Shown here one piece after another: positions 1 to 8,700 of a stretch of 50,239 nucleotides of DNA (positions are counted from its first letter, which is position 1; every line of letters begins with the position of its first letter). This DNA is from an uncultured Burkholderiales bacterium (lineage in GTDB: Bacteria; Pseudomonadota; Gammaproteobacteria; Burkholderiales; Burkholderiaceae_C), in the NCBI GenBank assembly GCA_903832625.1, contig CAILCI010000032.1, positions 1-50,239 on the forward strand, given 5' to 3'. The notes beneath the pieces are model-generated. The model saw only the letters and a list, made by a program, of their open reading frames with translations. It did no database searches and was not told the origin of the DNA. The position numbers and the translations under genes were made by a program.

Positions 1-41
1 CGGTGCGAGGTTTGGCTGCGAAAAAAACTGTACAACTTCAT
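1..41 (-). CDS. nagL: Maleylpyruvate isomerase, N-terminal fragment cut by window edge
   Basis: Only the first 13 complete codons are present. They read MKLYSFFRSQTSH, which matches the usual start of zeta-class glutathione transferases of the maleylacetoacetate/maleylpyruvate isomerase family (MKLYSYFRSSASYR-like, with the catalytic Ser region just after residue 8). The ATG lies 4 bases after the stop of the fumarylpyruvate hydrolase gene, so it is the third gene of a gentisate operon. The enzyme would isomerise maleylpyruvate to fumarylpyruvate using glutathione, between the two neighbouring enzymes in the pathway. The assignment rests on a very short peptide plus context. Confidence 0.7.
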   Translation of the reverse strand, partial: MKLYSFFRSQTSH

Positions 42-45
42 GGCT

Positions 46-753
46 TTACTCCGGCTTGGCAATACTCAACTCCACCTCAGCCACGCCTTGTACATGGCCG
101 TGTATTTTGTCACCTGGAATCACCGCGCCCACACCTTCAGGTGTACCGGTGTAGATCAAATCGCCAGGCTGCAAATGGTAGAACAAAGACAAATCGGCAA
201 TGATTTCTCGTATGTTCCAGATCAGCTTGTTCACATCCGACTGTTGTTTGGTTTGGCCGTTCACCTGCAAAGCAATTTCACCTAATTCAATCACCACGCC
301 TGGCATAGGAACGATGTCGCTGCACACCGACGACTGTTCAACGTCTTTGCCCAAATCCCAAGGGCGGCCTTTGTCCCGCGCTACCAGTTGCAAGTCGCGT
401 CGCGTCATGTCTAGGCCTGCGCCATAACCATAAATGTGTTGATGGGCATCTTGCTGAGCAATACGAAATCCAGCCTTGCCAATGGCAACGACCAACTCCA
501 TCTCAAAGTGAAAATTATTTGTCTCAGGCGGATAAACCACGGTCGTGCCTGAATGGGTCAAAGTTTGCGGTGCTTTGGTGAAATAGAACGGGCGCTCGAC
601 CGATTTATCCACGGGCTTGCCCATTTCCACGGCATGCGCATGGTAGTTGCGTCCCACGAAAAACAAGCGATTGATGGGCAGTCTCTCACTCACGCCGCGA
701 ACGGGCAGAGATTGAACAGCGGGTGGATTCCAGAGGTAAGTGGTGTGTGTCAT
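46..753 (-). CDS. nagK: Fumarylpyruvate hydrolase (FAH family)
   Basis: A 235-residue protein of the fumarylacetoacetate hydrolase (FAH) fold, compact length typical of the single-domain bacterial members. Visible family features are the FVGRNYHAHA segment near residues 32-41, the metal-binding acidic pair in FHFEMEL (about residues 81-87), the LDMTRRDLQ segment with the third metal-binding Asp, and the late TGTPEGVG loop. It is predicted to cleave fumarylpyruvate to fumarate and pyruvate, the last step of the gentisate pathway, in the cytoplasm. The neighbouring gentisate dioxygenase and maleylpyruvate isomerase favour this substrate over fumarylacetoacetate. It starts 18 bases after the dioxygenase stop and has no strong ribosome binding site, so translational coupling is likely. 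Confidence 0.85.
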   Translation of the reverse strand: MTHTTYLWNPPAVQSLPVRGVSERLPINRLFFVGRNYHAHAVEMGKPVDKSVERPFYFTKAPQTLTHSGTTVVYPPETNNFHFEMELVVAIGKAGFRIAQQDAHQHIYGYGAGLDMTRRDLQLVARDKGRPWDLGKDVEQSSVCSDIVPMPGVVIELGEIALQVNGQTKQQSDVNKLIWNIREIIADLSLFYHLQPGDLIYTGTPEGVGAVIPGDKIHGHVQGVAEVELSIAKPE

Positions 754-771
754 GGGGTCAGATGAAAAAAA

Positions 772-1809
772 TTAAGCACGGACTTCGTACACACCCAGCT
801 TGCGATGCAAGGGCGATTCGTCAGCCATGAAGATGAAGGTGGATTGATCGGCGCGCACATTGCGCAAGGTCACGGCTGTGTAGCCTGGGGCGCAACAGGT
901 GTCGGCCTCGGCCAGTGCGAATTGCTGTTCTTGCACCGTCACCTCTGCTGCGCCTTCGATGATGTGAAACACGCACGCAGGCGAACGCGCAGGCAGACGC
1001 AGCGTTTGACCTGGGCGCAGCATGAGGGCATAAAAGCCCAAGATGTTTTCAACATCGTCGCCCGTTTCGGGGTTGACGTAGGTGAGCTGCACCGCTTCTT
1101 GCTCGGGTTTGTCTGTCGCCATGGCCAGCAATGCCGCCCGCGCCTCCACCCACGGATAACGCAACATAGGATAGGCACGGCGCGAACGCTCAAACACCGG
1201 CGTGGGCAACAAACCGCCGCGTGCATAAACGCGGTCGCCCTGCCCAGCTTGCACAGTTTGGCGTTCGCCGTTGATGTGGTAACTGGCTTCCATGTAATAA
1301 ACCAAAGGCAAATCCAACACGTCCAGCCAGACCACTGGCTCTGTGCCGTCGTGACCGTGTTCGTGCCACAGACCAGTGGGCGTCAAAATCAAATCGCCTC
1401 GGCTCATGGGGCATTTTTCGCCGTCTACGGTGGTGTAGGCGCCCTCGCCTTCGACAATCATGCGCACGGCGTTGGGCGTGTGGCGGTGCGAAGGCGCCCA
1501 TTCGCCGGGCAACAACAATTGCATGCCCAAATACATGGCGGCGCTGGCCTGCATTTTTTCTAAACCATGACCGGGATTGGCCAACACCAACACGCGGCGC
1601 TCGGCTTTTTCAATCGGCGTCAGCTCGCCCGCTTTGAGCAACAAAGGCTTGATGTCTTTGTACGCCCACGCTGTGGCGCGGGTGTTGCGTGTGGGAATGT
1701 GAGGCGGCAAAACACCACGCAGGCTCGGCCACAAGGGGACCAAATTGAGTTGCTTGAGTTCATCGCGGTAGTCTTGCGGCAAATCTTCCAGTCGGCCCAG
1801 CTCGTTCAT
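772..1809 (-). CDS. nagI: Gentisate 1,2-dioxygenase
   Basis: A 345-residue bicupin protein, the normal size for gentisate 1,2-dioxygenase. The N-terminal cupin carries the metal-binding histidines in APSHRHTPNAVRMIVEGEG (about residues 105-123) and GLWHEHGHDG (about residues 147-156). The second cupin covers roughly residues 255-335 (FHIIEGAAEVTV). It opens the gentisate ring with Fe(II) and O2 to give maleylpyruvate, feeding the two downstream genes. The start ATG has an AGGAG ribosome binding site at about 1816-1820. It is the first gene of the minus-strand operon. The upstream region holds GTATAC arms that may be an operator. Confidence 0.92.
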   Translation of the reverse strand: MNELGRLEDLPQDYRDELKQLNLVPLWPSLRGVLPPHIPTRNTRATAWAYKDIKPLLLKAGELTPIEKAERRVLVLANPGHGLEKMQASAAMYLGMQLLLPGEWAPSHRHTPNAVRMIVEGEGAYTTVDGEKCPMSRGDLILTPTGLWHEHGHDGTEPVVWLDVLDLPLVYYMEASYHINGERQTVQAGQGDRVYARGGLLPTPVFERSRRAYPMLRYPWVEARAALLAMATDKPEQEAVQLTYVNPETGDDVENILGFYALMLRPGQTLRLPARSPACVFHIIEGAAEVTVQEQQFALAEADTCCAPGYTAVTLRNVRADQSTFIFMADESPLHRKLGVYEVRA

Positions 1810-1852
1810 GCATGTCTCCTATCGTTTACACAATTAAAACGCCATATATTCA

Positions 1853-1873
1853 GTATACGTAATATTAGTATAC
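1853..1873. promoter_or_regulatory. Candidate operator: two GTATAC arms upstream of nagI
   Basis: GTATAC occurs at 1853-1858 and 1868-1873, giving an inverted (and direct) repeat with a 9-base AT-rich spacer, 44 to 64 bases upstream of the nagI start. On the minus strand the left-hand copy reads TATACT, which could also serve as a -10 box. Gentisate operons are often controlled by MarR- or LysR-type regulators that bind such symmetric sites. No regulator gene is present in the window, so the assignment is inference. Confidence 0.35.
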
Positions 1874-1912
1874 GGACTTGACGAGCATGAACTTCTCTGC
1901 ACCTACCAGTAT

Positions 1913-1921
1913 TAACCCTAG
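1913..1921 (+). promoter_or_regulatory. TAACCCTAG motif shared with two other promoters
   Basis: The nonamer TAACCCTAG lies 54 bases upstream of the exported-protein gene at 1975. The same word, TAACCCTA followed by A or G, lies in the promoter regions of the PQQ dehydrogenase (38399-38407) and of the ExbB-like operon (41128-41136). It might be a binding site for a common regulator such as the NarL-type response regulator at 30110. Only the core is shared here: the other elements of those two promoters are missing. Confidence 0.25.
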
Positions 1922-1974
1922 GTAATGTTTAAAACAGTCCATTAGAATTTTCAAAACATTCGAAAGCGTATCCC

Positions 1975-2604
1975 ATGAAATTCAAAACAATTGCATTTGT
2001 ATTGGCAGCACAAGCTTGCATATTGAATGCCGGTGCAGAAAAAATTTATGCGGGCGCTTTTAAATCGGCCCTCGCAAGCAGTGAATTATTGGTGGTCGCC
2101 GATCGCCCATGTAGCTCAGCCAATACCAATGCCACATTGTTTTCCGAAGGTAAAAAAACACTCGGATGCGCCATCTCGGATGCGGGTCAAATTAAATTCC
2201 AAGCGGTTGGCAGCGACGCCATCACGTCTTATTCAAGCGCTGAGATGCTGTTGGTCATTGACACACCCAGCGCTGACATGCCGCAGAAATCCTCAGGGCC
2301 AACGAACAACACCCATTTGAGTTGCGTATCGGACGATTGGAGTTTCCAAATGGATGTTGAGCGCGCAAGCAGCGGTGAATTGAGAAAAGTCCTGATTGAG
2401 GGCGATAGCGTTCTATTTACAGAAAAAGTCGCGCAAATTACTTTTAGCTACGAAGGATTTGATTTGACGCTGAACTCGACAAATGGCGCATTCACTTACG
2501 AAGTCAGTGGTATCCAAAGTTTTGTGACCAACAAATTAAAAGGAAGTCGCAAATCAAAAGGAACTGGAACATGTAAAGTGTCCGAGCTCAAAAAAATCTT
2601 TTGA
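1975..2604 (+). CDS. Unknown exported protein with four mature cysteines
   Basis: A 209-residue protein that I do not recognise. It starts with a plausible signal peptide (MKFKTIAFVLAAQACILNAGA, cleavage near residue 21). The cysteine in the signal region does not sit in a good lipobox. The mature part has four cysteines (RPCSS, LGCAI, LSCVS, GTCKV), enough for two disulfides, and a basic C-terminal end. The base composition is more AT-rich than most neighbours. No clear ribosome binding site is visible. It sits between the divergent gentisate operon and the giant adhesin gene, on the same strand as the adhesin. It shows no POTRA or barrel features, so it is not the adhesin's transporter. Confidence 0.6.
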   Translation: MKFKTIAFVLAAQACILNAGAEKIYAGAFKSALASSELLVVADRPCSSANTNATLFSEGKKTLGCAISDAGQIKFQAVGSDAITSYSSAEMLLVIDTPSADMPQKSSGPTNNTHLSCVSDDWSFQMDVERASSGELRKVLIEGDSVLFTEKVAQITFSYEGFDLTLNSTNGAFTYEVSGIQSFVTNKLKGSRKSKGTGTCKVSELKKIF

Positions 2605-2729
2605 TACTTAAAAACTATTTAATTATCATACAAATAACGTTATTATTTCAAAATAAACTAATAAATAGTATATAGGTTATACTTTTAAAATTCTTTTTTT
2701 CGGCACTACGCCCAATTAGTTATCTGCGC
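2605..2729 (+). promoter_or_regulatory. AT-rich intergenic region before the adhesin gene
   Basis: This stretch is very rich in A and T compared with the flanking genes and has a TATACT box around 2681-2686 that could be a -10 element. No matching -35 and no factor-independent terminator are obvious. It presumably holds the adhesin promoter. The adhesin ATG has no good ribosome binding site in front of it. Confidence 0.3.
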
Positions 2730-5700
2730 ATGAATGCACGCAGCCACAAACTGATTTTCTCGAAAAAACTGGGTGCCCTGATTGCTGTTGGTGAACACAC
2801 CACCTCTGGTGGTAAAACTGCCAATGGAGCGAGCACTCCTGTTTACGCTGTGCGGCGACCGTTCGGGGTTAGGCTGCTGTACATCGCATGTCTGATCTGT
2901 TTAGGGGCGCCGCCAAGGGGGTTTGCAGCACCACCCATCAACACCTTGCCCTTGGGGGCAACAATACAAACTGGACAAGTCAGCATCAGCTCGCAGGGCG
3001 CGAACTTGGCCATTGCTCAGTCCAGCGCTAGCGCAAGTGTCAACTGGACAAGCTTTAGCATTGGCTCGGGCGCCAGTGTGCAAATTGTTCAACCCTCGGC
3101 CAGCGCCACCTTGCTCAACCGCGTAACAGGCACAGACCCGAGCCAAATTTTTGGCAAGCTCAGCGCCAACGGGCAAGTGTTTTTAATCAACCCCAACGGC
3201 ATCGTGTTTGGCGCATCGGGCTTGGTCACAGCCAGCGCATTTACGGCTTCTACCTTTGGCCTGTCGGACGACGACTTTCTGCGCGGCAACTTTCGCTTTC
3301 AACGCAATGGCTCCAACGCACAGGTGCGCGTTGAGTCAGGCGCACGCATCGACACCTCGGCGCAGTCCAACGGTTATGTTGCGCTGATTGCCACCCAGGT
3401 GTCCAACAGCGGACACATCAGCACACAAGGCGGGCAAGTGGTTTTAGCAGCCGGCGAAAACGTGAGCTTCCCCAAAAACTTAGCCGTGCCATTGAGCCGC
3501 AGAGTCAGCCTAGAAATCACGCCTGCCAATGTCAGCACGGCGATTGCCAACAATGCCAATGCCATCATCCAAACGCAAGGCGGTGAGGTGCTGATGCAAG
3601 CTTCGTCCTTGGTCGATGTGGTGGCGGGCGTGAGCAGCCATGTGCAACAGCTTGGCGTGATCGATACATCGGCAGCCCAAGCCGGTAAGGTCACTCTGCT
3701 GGCAAACCTTGGCAACATCGATGTGCATGGGCGCATCACTGCAGACAGCACCACCCGTGGCCAAGCTGGCGCAGACATTGTGATTGGCCGCGACACAGCC
3801 ACAGGCGAATTGGCCGCTAGCACCGATGTGCGCTACGCCCAACTGCAATCGACTCAAGGCCTGATTGAAACCTCGGCCCAAGTGCTGCACACCCAAGGCG
3901 TGTCAGTGCGCGCCCGCGAATGGTTGCTCGACCCGACCGATGTGTTGATCACCAACGCCTCAGCCGCGCAGCCAGCTAGCAACATCACCACCACAGTCAT
4001 CACCGACAGCACCATTAACGCGCAACTCAACAACGGCACGAGCGTGACGGTGCAAACCAACAACTCTGCGGGAGCGAGCACAGGCGGCAACATCACCGTC
4101 TCGGGTCGTCTTGGTCAAACCGCTGGCAGCAGCAGCGCGCAGCTCACGCTAGACGCCTACCGCGACATCACGCTCAACACTGACATTGGCAACAATGGTG
4201 GCACGGGTGCGCTCAACTTGATTGGCATTGCTGGTGGCAACATCAGCGTGGTTGGCAACCTCAACACCAACTTGGGCGCGGTGTCGCTCACAGCGGGCAG
4301 CGCCAGTCGCGCCAATGTGAGCGGCGCAGGCATTGCGTTGCAAAACGTGACAGCCAGCAGCCTCACCACAACCAGCAGTGGCTACACGCGGCTCAATGGC
4401 AACATCGTGACGGGCACAAGTTCTGCGGCTGGCGCACAAAGATACAACAGCGATCTGCAAGTGACCAACAATGTCACCCTCAGCTCCAACGGCGGGAGTG
4501 TGACGGTGGTTGGCAATATTTCTTCACCCAATACGACCAGTAGCCTCACCGTCAACGCAGGCGCGGGGCAAGTGACTTTGGGCGCTTCCGGTCGAACCAT
4601 TTCGGGTTTGAGCAGCTTGGCGGTGAGCTCCACCAACACCATCAACGCAATTGCCAGCACCATCTCAGGCAACACTGCCTTGAGTTTCAATGGCTTAAAA
4701 ACAGGTGTTCTCACGCTCACGGCCAACAACACTTACAGCGGCACGACCACCTTGACGGACGGCACGCTGCAAGTGGGCAACGGCAATGCGGCCAACAACT
4801 CACGCTTGGGCAGCGGCACGATCTACATCGACGGCAGCACCTCATTGCTGAGTTTTTACACGGGCAACACAGTGGTGTTGAATCAATCGTTGATCGGCAA
4901 CGGCGCGATCAGCAGCAGCGAAGACTTGCAGTTCAATGGCGCAATTCAGCTCAATGCCTCTTCGGCCGTCAACAACTTTTTGAACATCCAAACGCAGGCC
5001 AGCAGCGCCAGCGCGACCAATGGCAATATTTATGTGGGCGGTGGCATCACCAACACCTCATCCACCAACGCAAGCTTGAACATCACGGCGAATAACGGCT
5101 TGTTTCTCAACTCAGCCATCAGCTCTCCCAACGCGACCACCCAAGTGGCGCTCACCGCCAACGGTTTGACCAACGGCATCGCGGCCAACATGATGAATGC
5201 CACGCAACTCGCGGCGAGTCGCGGGCTGGTGTTGTCATCGCGTGGTGACATTGCCACCAATGGCGGCACTTTGACGCTCACAGGCCACAGCAACCAAACC
5301 GTGAGCAATTCGGCCACCGACGGCATTGCGGTACACATCAGCGCATTGGGCACAGTCAATGCCAGCGGCGTGCTCTCGGGAACCGCCAGCAGCGACCTAC
5401 AAATCTCGGCCAGCAGTGTCAACATCACTGGCGTGTCAAGCACGGGTACGGGGGTGCGCATGAACTCGGCCAATGCGGTGAGCAACATCACCTCGACGGG
5501 AGATGTGAACATCAGCGCCAAAGGTACAAATGGTTTTGTATCCGACTTTAGCAACACCACATCGGGCAATCCCAATTTGATTCAAGCAGCTGGCACGATC
5601 ACGCTGGATGCAGAATCCACCGCCAGCACGGGCGTGGGCATTTCTGCCGCCGGGCTTTCGTTGCGGGGTGCGGGCGGCATCAGTTTGACAGCCAAAGTGG

Positions 5701-8700
5701 CGAGCAACGCGCAAACTGCGATTGAGCTGATCAGCGCGGCAGGCAGAAATTACGCCTTGCAATCGGTAGACAGCAGCAACAACGCTTCCGGCAATATTTC
5801 CCTATTGGCGCAAGGTGGCCGTATCAATGTGGCCAACAGCAATGCGCCCGTGCTCGGCACCAACATCACAATTGACAACACCTACAACCCCAACTTAGCA
5901 AACGGCTCGCTCAACACCTTTGGCAGCACCAACACGGCTGGGGCTGCCGTCACTTTGGCGAACAATGTCACCGCGACCAACAACTTGACCATTCGAGGAC
6001 GGCAAAACGCCACGAGCACACCTCAATCCGGCCAAGAAGGCATTTTGCTCACCGCATTTTTGAGCGCCGCAAAAATGCAAGTCACTGGCCTCAACGATAC
6101 GGCCAACGGCGTAGGCCTGCATATTGGCGGCAATTCTGCTGGCGCGATCATCACGCCCAATGCCAACACATCAAATGTCACCACCAGTTTTCTTCAAGGC
6201 ACATCCTTTTACAGCGGCGCGGCCAACAACGCCGCCACGCGCATTGACAGCACAAATGGCAGCTTTACTGTAGGCAGTGGCGCAAAACTCAGAATCATGG
6301 GCACGACCTCGGGCATGGCTGCGAGTAATTTCAACAACACGGCTGGCATTGGCTTGTATGGCAACATCACCAGCAGTGGTGATTTAACGTTTCAAGGCTC
6401 CAGCAGCAGCTTCAATGGCATTTTGGCCAGTGGCACGATCACGCACAGCGCGGGCGATCTTGCCTTGATGGGTTTAGACACAGCAGCGCCACCCAACGGC
6501 GCATCAGGCAGCGTGTATGGCGCGGGCATCACGCTGAGCAAGGACATCAATGTCAGCAACGGCAACTTGACCATCACAGGTTCCAATGCCATCAAAAACA
6601 CGGTGGACACTGGCAACGGTGTTTTGATGCAATCTGCGGCCAATATCAATGTCACCCATGGCAGTACAACCATCACCGGTTACTCCACCACGGGTTCTTT
6701 GAACAAGGCGGTCACGTTGCAAGGCAATGTGACCAGCGACGGGGCGGTCAACATCATTGGGCAGAGCGACAGCACATCTTCCAGAGATACCCTGGCGTTG
6801 CTGGGCAACATCACCACCACGGGGCAAGTCAACATTCAATCTTTGGGCGGCTTGATCAACATCAGCACGATCAATGGCAATACGCCGAGTTCTATCAACG
6901 CGGGCTCCTTGGTGATTGACAACACTGGCGCGGGGCGCACGGCCTTATTTGCTGACAGCAATGCAGGATGGTCAGCAAATGCATCTGTGGGCGGAAGCAT
7001 TGCTGCCAATGGCAGCATTGCAATGGGTTCAGGCATGGCACGCGCAACCGGTGGCGTGTTGCTACAAAACGTGGCGCTCAATGTCACGGGCAACGTCAAT
7101 ATTGCTGGGGTGACGCACAACGCCAATGCACGCGGCGTGTTTTTAAACACGGCCATTCAAGCGTCCAACGGCGCGAACGTCAATGTTTTAGGACAAAACT
7201 CAGGCATTGGCAGCAGCAACGTGGCCGATGGTGTGTCGATTGACGCCTCGGGCTGGATCAGCAATGCGGGCGGTACGGTCAACATCGTCGGTAACTCAAG
7301 CGTGGCGGGCTCATCGGGGGTTCGTGCGGTCACGACGGGCAACAATGGGCAAGCCATTCGCGCCGATCAAATCAATGTCACGGGCACATCCAGCGCCACA
7401 TCGGGCAATGGCGTGTTGATCAGCGCCACGCTCACCACCACCAATAACTCCGGCAAAAACCTCAGCAGCACCATTCAAGGCACAAGCGCGGGCGAAAGCG
7501 CCAGCAACTCTGGCATCGACATTGAAGGCAACAGCATTTTGACGGCCAGCGCAGGCACGCAAATCAATGTGAACGGGCAAGCCTCATCCGTTAATGCGGC
7601 AACCAGCACGGGCAGCGCAGGCATCAGCATTGCAAACAATGCCCGAGTGGGCAGCAGCGGCAATGTCAACCTCAATGGCAGCAGCAGCAACGCCTCTGGT
7701 TTTGTGATGAAAAGCGGTGCCAGTTGGACGCACACGGGTTCGAGCAGCACGCTCAACATCGTGGGCAGCACGTCTACCAGCTACGCAGGCGTGTCACTAG
7801 AGGCCAACACCAACCTCAATGTTGCGAGCAATTTGCAAGTCAGCGGCGACAACACCAACGCAGCACAGGCGGCCTCAGCGCATGGTGTGATCGTGGCGGG
7901 CAATATCACCAATAGCGTCGGTTCCACCACGCTGCACGCCAGCACCAGCGGCATTCAACTTCAGCCAACGGCCAGCATTCAGCACCTGTCAACGGCAGGC
8001 GCCATCCTCATCACAGCGGGCGATGGCACAAGCACCAGCGCGGCCAGCCTACGCTTGAGCGATGTAGGCACGACGCTTGCCAGCGCCAGCAGCGTGGGCA
8101 CACAAATCGTGCAAGCCAGCAATGCAGGCGTCACCCTCACCACCGACGGCACGGGCGACTTGACGGTGGCAAAAATCAACAACCTCGGCAGCGGCAATGT
8201 GGTGGTGGGCGCAGGTATTCAAAATACAGCTGGTACCTTGGGTGGAAACATCAAAACAGTGGCGGGTTACAACGTCAGCAATGCCAACGGAAAAACCTAT
8301 TTCTACAGCGGTACGGTGTCCAACACCGATTCGCTGGCCAACCTCAATTCCGCGCTGGGCAACCTCAATCTAGACAACAGCTCAAGCTACACACAAAACA
8401 CGGCGGTGAACACCGTCTACAACGCAAGCAGCTTGGGCATTGGCACTAGCGCCAGCACACAAGTTGCTTTTCGCGGCACGGCCAATTTCGCCAACATGCT
8501 CAACGGCGCGACGCTGGCGCAAACCTATGGCGATGCCAACACCTTCTCAAGCGCTGCGGCACAAAGCAATTTGGCAACCAGCCTCAAAACTAATTTGGCG
8601 GCACAAAGTCAAACGCAACTCAGCGTGGCCTCCAATGCGGGCAACTTGAACATCCAAGGCGCAAGCTTGGTGAGCGATGCGGTGGTCTCGCTGCAAAACG

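Noticed and set aside
1810-1974. A second copy of the ssrA 3' end as an attachment site for the adhesin segment
   Set aside because: Reading both strands, I found no match to the tmRNA T-arm or acceptor in this gap.
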